A DNA stretch of 64,000 nucleotides from Sequoia sempervirens (Eukaryota; Streptophyta; Pinopsida; Cupressales; Cupressaceae): the NCBI GenBank assembly GCA_007258455.2, contig VDFB02000003.1, positions 37,613,876 through 37,677,875 on the forward strand, in the 5' to 3' direction. A program made the position numbers and the translations under genes. The notes under the pieces were generated by a model that was given only the letters and a program-made list of their open reading frames with translations, had not been told where the DNA came from and ran no database searches. Below are positions 60,503-64,000 of this stretch, piece after piece. Position 1 is the stretch's first letter. The number at the start of each line of letters is the position of its first letter.

Positions 60503-61189
60503 TCAGTGAAGCATTGAAGGGACTCCATTCATCTCATGAATCCAAGGTCTTCCTAAGATAATATTATATGAGAGTTCTTGAGGCATGACATGAATAGGAG
60601 TTTGTAATGTTACCTTTCTTGCTCTAACATGTAATATTATCACACAAAGCAATTGTTTTCCCACATTATCAAATCCATGGATAAATAAGGAATCTTGTTG
60701 AATTTCACTCTTATCTACTCCAATCTTATCAAGGAGGTTTACACTCCAAACATTAAGTGCCAAACCATTATCATTAAGAATACATCTTATGTCGATCTTG
60801 TTAATAGCAACCACTATCATCAAAGCCTCATTTTGTTTTTGCACTTATAATGGAGGTAATTCATCTTGATGAAAGGCAATGTATATGTTAACCAAATTAA
60901 TACCTTGAATTAGGAATGCCACATCAGTTGGTTGTGCACTAGGAGGGACCACAACTTGTTGTAAAGCATTTTGAAGCATGCTATGATAATTAGGTGATTC
61001 TTGAATGAGAACCCATAAAGAAATCTTAGCATGAGTGTTTCTAAGTTGTTCCGCAAGATCATAATCCTTTCCATTGTGCAAGGGAAAATGAGGAGAACTA
61101 GGAAAAATAGGTTGAGGTAGTGGTAATGAAGTAGGTATGGTTTTTGGTTTCCTATTATTCATTGTATTGTGTGTGAAAAGTGGTATCAT
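60503..61189 (-). pseudogene. Tat protease region and gag-protease linker
   Basis: The linker shows YDLAEQLRNTHAKISLWVLI and VPPSAQPTDVAFLI, followed after one stop by the protease: INKIDIRCILNDNGLALNVW (usual LVDNGSALN) and IILGRPWIHEMNGVPSMLH (usual LGRPWIHxAGAVPSTLHQ). The active-site Ser/Leu change and the stops make it inactive. No gag precedes it. Confidence 0.82.
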
Positions 61190-62293
61190 AACTCAATTGC
61201 TGTGAAACATTGTTACTAGTGAGTTGCCTTACAAAGCTTAAGATATCATTGAGAGCTTTTGGTTTGTGTTTAGGTGGTACTATGATAAGCACAACTTTGG
61301 TTTGGACTTATGGTTGTTGTGAAGGTGGGTAAATGATAAGTTGAGGTGCGATTGCATTAACTTCCTTTTGTTTTGGTTTGTTATGAAAAGCCTTAGTGGA
61401 TGATTCTTGTGAGATGAATCCTCAAGAGATTCATCTAACATGTCAAATTCATCACTACTAAAGGGATTGAAGGATATATTAGATGTGACATGATCAAATA
61501 ACTATTCTTTCTCCAAGATGTATCATTTAGTATATGGTTTTTTTGTTTAATGTTTTGAAATAGTTTATGGTTTCTAATATTTGAAAAATGAAGACTAATC
61601 TATCTAAACTATGCAATGATGTAAAAAGTAAAGAAAATTTCCATAGATATAAAATAATCTAATACTAAAATAGAAAAAAAAAATCAATTTTCCTCAATAT
61701 TCATCAAAAGAACAAGTTTCTTGAATGTTTAGAACATATTGTTTCAAAATTTCAATTTGCAGTTTTAACAACATAAATAGAAAGCAAGAATAGAGACAAA
61801 AATGCACCCAAAAAATTGTCAAGACACTTATATAGGGACAGATTCACCCAAGGGCGAATGGGTCCTTGCATAGAGGTTTTAAAAATTAAAATTTGAGTTT
61901 GTAGTTTACTATTTATGTTCTTTATTTCAGGTTGTAGAATTTGTTTTCAGTTACTAATTTTTCAAATTTTACTGTCAAAATACAAATGCAAGAAATGAAA
62001 AAAATTGAACAAAGATGAAAACTTTTTGAATGCAATTTTGACTAAATTTTTTGATGTAAAAGATTGAAAGACACTATGAAACTTCTATGCAAAATCAATG
62101 TAATATGTATGCAATGTTTTTGGATTTTGAGATTTTAAAGGATGCAAAATGCAATATTAAAACCCTACATAAAATGCAAGCTAATGCAATTGTAAAACCC
62201 ATAATGAGATGCAATGCAAACTAACACAAATCCTAGATTTAGGGTTTGAAGTCCACTACCAAATCAAAAAGGTCATAGTGTAAGAATTTTGGG
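61190..62293 (-). other. Leader of the Tat element with gag missing
   Basis: A 1.1-kb A/T-rich stretch where gag should lie. No capsid or zinc knuckle was seen on the minus strand. It holds hairpin motif copy 3. Confidence 0.55.
61836..61865. repeat. Hairpin motif copy 3
   Basis: GGACAGATTCACCC followed by GGGCGAATGGGTCC, in the leader between the 5' LTR and pol. Confidence 0.85.
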
Positions 62294-62661
62294 TTCACCA
62301 AAATGAAATGTAGAAAAATGGGGGAACGATGTGCAAGATGGGGTTTAATGAAATTACCTACCACACTCCCTTTTTCCCCTAATTTCATTAGAAAAAGATA
62401 TCTCCCAAGGATAGGGTTGAATTTCAACTTTGAGGTGAGTCAACCTTATTAGGAAGGTCTATTATTTTCTTGTGACAAAAATGACTAATTGGCTATTTTG
62501 GGAGATGAATTTAAATGTATTAGCAAAATCAATTATATGACCTAATACTTCAAATGCAGAGTTTTATGATAGTAGAAACAAAACCAAAAACTTTCAAGAA
62601 AATCTAAGAAGGGTAGGATGGTGTGCACCTAGCCTAAAAACTAGGTTTTGCACTCTATAGC

Positions 62662-62693
62662 GGGACTCATTCGCCCAAGGTTGAATGGGTCCC
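62662..62693. repeat. Hairpin motif copy 4
   Basis: GGGACTCATTCGCCC followed by GTTGAATGGGTCCC, the counterpart of copy 1 in the 5' LTR. Confidence 0.85.
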
Positions 62694-63510
62694 TATGTCC
62701 TTTTCTAAAACTTCAAATTTTGAATTTGTAGCCCTCTGTCTACACTTCACTCCTATACCTACAAATCTAGACTTCTAAATCTAGATCTATAGAAAATCTG
62801 CAAAAGAAAATGTTGTTTTGTGTGTATAGGAGTTTGCCTTGGTCAAACCCTTGTTTGGTAATTAAACCTTGATGAATAATATAGATCTAATAAATGACAA
62901 TGTGTGCAATACCTAACCTTAAGTGCATCTAAGGTTTTTAAGAGCTAATATGCAAAGAAGCCCTACTCAATTGTATTAGACCATGATTCTTATATGAAAA
63001 TGATAAATGATAAAGATCCAATTAGGGATAACTCAAAACACCCTAATAGATCTAAAATATGATAACACCTTTTTGTAGGTTTCTAGTAGAATGAAGATAG
63101 AAGATGGGATCACTAGGAAACAAGTAATTAGGTTAGGGAAAATGGCCAAATGCATCTCCTAAACCTAGGATCCATCATGATCCACCATAGGCATCAACCT
63201 TCAATCATGGACAATGATTGATCTAATCTTTGACAAAATGATCCTAAAGACCTGCAAATACCACAAAATGCTACTCCAAGCCTTCAACTTTGCTTGCTTG
63301 AATGTTCTCCAAAAATTCTTCTTTTCTCCTTGATCTCTCAAACTTGATCTATTGCAAATCTCTAGTTTGAAGGTGAAAAGACTAAGTTTTATAGGCTTCT
63401 TCTCTAATTTCTCGATTATTAGATCTCAGTAGTTGACATTTGAAACTTGAATCTGATACTTTAAAATACTGCCAAAAACATATTTAAAATTTGATTTTAG
63501 GACTTAAAGG

Positions 63511-63540
63511 GGACCCATTCGCCCAAGGTTGAATGGGTCC
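63511..63540. repeat. Hairpin motif copy 5
   Basis: GGACCCATTCGCCC followed by GTTGAATGGGTCC, the counterpart of copy 2 in the 5' LTR. Confidence 0.85.
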
Positions 63541-63561
63541 TGGCCTTAAAATCCAAGATCA

Positions 63562-64000
63562 TTGTGTTTCGGGGTCATTAATTAATTAAATACATTTATT
63601 CAATGCATGTTGTAATGTTAGAAAACGATAAAAGTAGGCCTTGGGATGCATAATAAAGGGGGTTAGGGGCCTATTTGTGAAGGATATAAATGCATAAATG
63701 TAAGGTCACTAAAATAGGTCCAAATTATGTGTGAAATTGTACTATCACATAGAAAGGAGTACAATTTTCTACACTACACAAGGTATAAGGAACTAGGATG
63801 TCTTTGTATCCCTTGCATGGACTTTGACTGCAAACAAAAATGGGTTGTTCTTGCTCATACCAAACATCGAAAACCTTGTCAAAATATGCAAGGAAGTAAG
63901 ACTTAGAGTATAATAATCGTAGTGCATAAAATGTTTGAAGGGCCTAGCATGCAAAGGATGTTGGCTTATGCAAGAAGCTACCCCAATCACACATAAGGAA
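63562..64000. other. Flanking DNA right of the Tat element
   Basis: AT-rich and non-coding as far as can be seen. Contains TTAATTAATTAAAT near 63579. Confidence 0.5.

Larger units (their letters stand above)
52328..63561 (-). mobile_element. Tat-lineage Ty3/Gypsy retrotransposon with an antisense extra gene
   Basis: Two long direct repeats (about 52328-53616 and 62294-63561) flank a 9-kb interior with pol on the minus strand. Order on the sense strand: 5' LTR, A/T-rich leader without gag (62293-61190), protease, G-patch, RT, RNase H, a second archaeal-type RNase H, integrase (to 56351), then an antisense gene remnant (53780-55880), then the 3' LTR. The second RNase H and the YVDDILAKS-type RT mark the Tat lineage. 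LTR ends could not be fixed to the base and no target duplication was found (TATTA on the left, TTGTG on the right), so the ends are old or altered. The copy is inactive. Confidence 0.87.
62294..63561 (-). repeat. 5' LTR of the Tat element
   Basis: About 1.26 kb. If the LTR instead starts at 62304 (TGAAATG), the minus strand next to it reads TGGTGAACCC, which begins like a primer-binding site; I could not name the tRNA. Confidence 0.75.

Noticed and set aside
52706..63540. CRISPR-like reading of the five spaced palindromes
   Set aside because: Spacing is hundreds to thousands of bases and tied to LTR copies, and the setting is a plant retrotransposon.
52328..63561. Segmental duplication of host DNA to explain the 1.3-kb repeats at both ends
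   Set aside because: The repeats bracket a Tat pol in the right order and orientation, so LTRs are the simpler explanation even though no target duplication was found.

Overview
The window looks like a piece of a large, AT-rich, transposon-filled plant nuclear genome, most likely a conifer. One PPR gene with long, near-identical PLS repeats (45.4-47.8 kb) is the only intact host-like coding sequence. Nearly everything else that can be identified is a retrotransposon or its remains, often inserted one into another. No rRNA, tRNA, CRISPR or bacterial-type operon was seen. The conifer assignment is an inference from the PPR style and the retroelement mix, not a direct observation.

Layout. 1-2.3 kb: no gene. 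2329-3605: a solo LTR with a perfect 5-bp target duplication. 6195-13940: an apparently full-length L1-type LINE on the minus strand with an 18-bp target duplication. It carries decayed ORF1, ORF2 (endonuclease, RT, zinc finger, RNase H) and an unexpected third ORF downstream of ORF2. 16866-40841: a large LTR element on the minus strand with LTRs of about 3.8-3.9 kb around a non-coding interior of about 3.9 kb (a LARD-like layout). A 5.0-kb non-autonomous LTR element (17126-22156) lies in its left LTR. A 7.3-kb Ty3/Gypsy chromovirus (26033-33356), with a single gag-pol frame broken by six stop codons, lies in its interior.

40.8-45.4 kb is non-coding and holds a 215-bp near-perfect foldback and several small tandem repeats. 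The PPR gene follows; its ORF stops exactly where a DYW domain should begin, and decayed DYW codons can still be read after the stop. 48.1-51.7 kb holds Ty1/Copia fragments in alternating orientation. 52.3-63.6 kb is a Tat-lineage Ty3/Gypsy element on the minus strand. It has a protease, a G-patch, RT, two RNase H domains and integrase, all decayed, and it also carries an antisense gene remnant with a plant mobile domain and a long acidic tail.

The insertions can be ordered. The large LARD-like element came first (its LTR copies differ by several percent). The 632-bp-LTR element (about 4% between its LTRs) and the chromovirus (about 2%) came later. The undamaged right LTR of the large element preserves the empty site of the 632-bp-LTR element. 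The most interesting points are the third LINE ORF, the antisense plant-mobile-domain gene in the Tat element, the foldback at 41.4 kb, the inverted Copia cluster and the truncated DYW gene.
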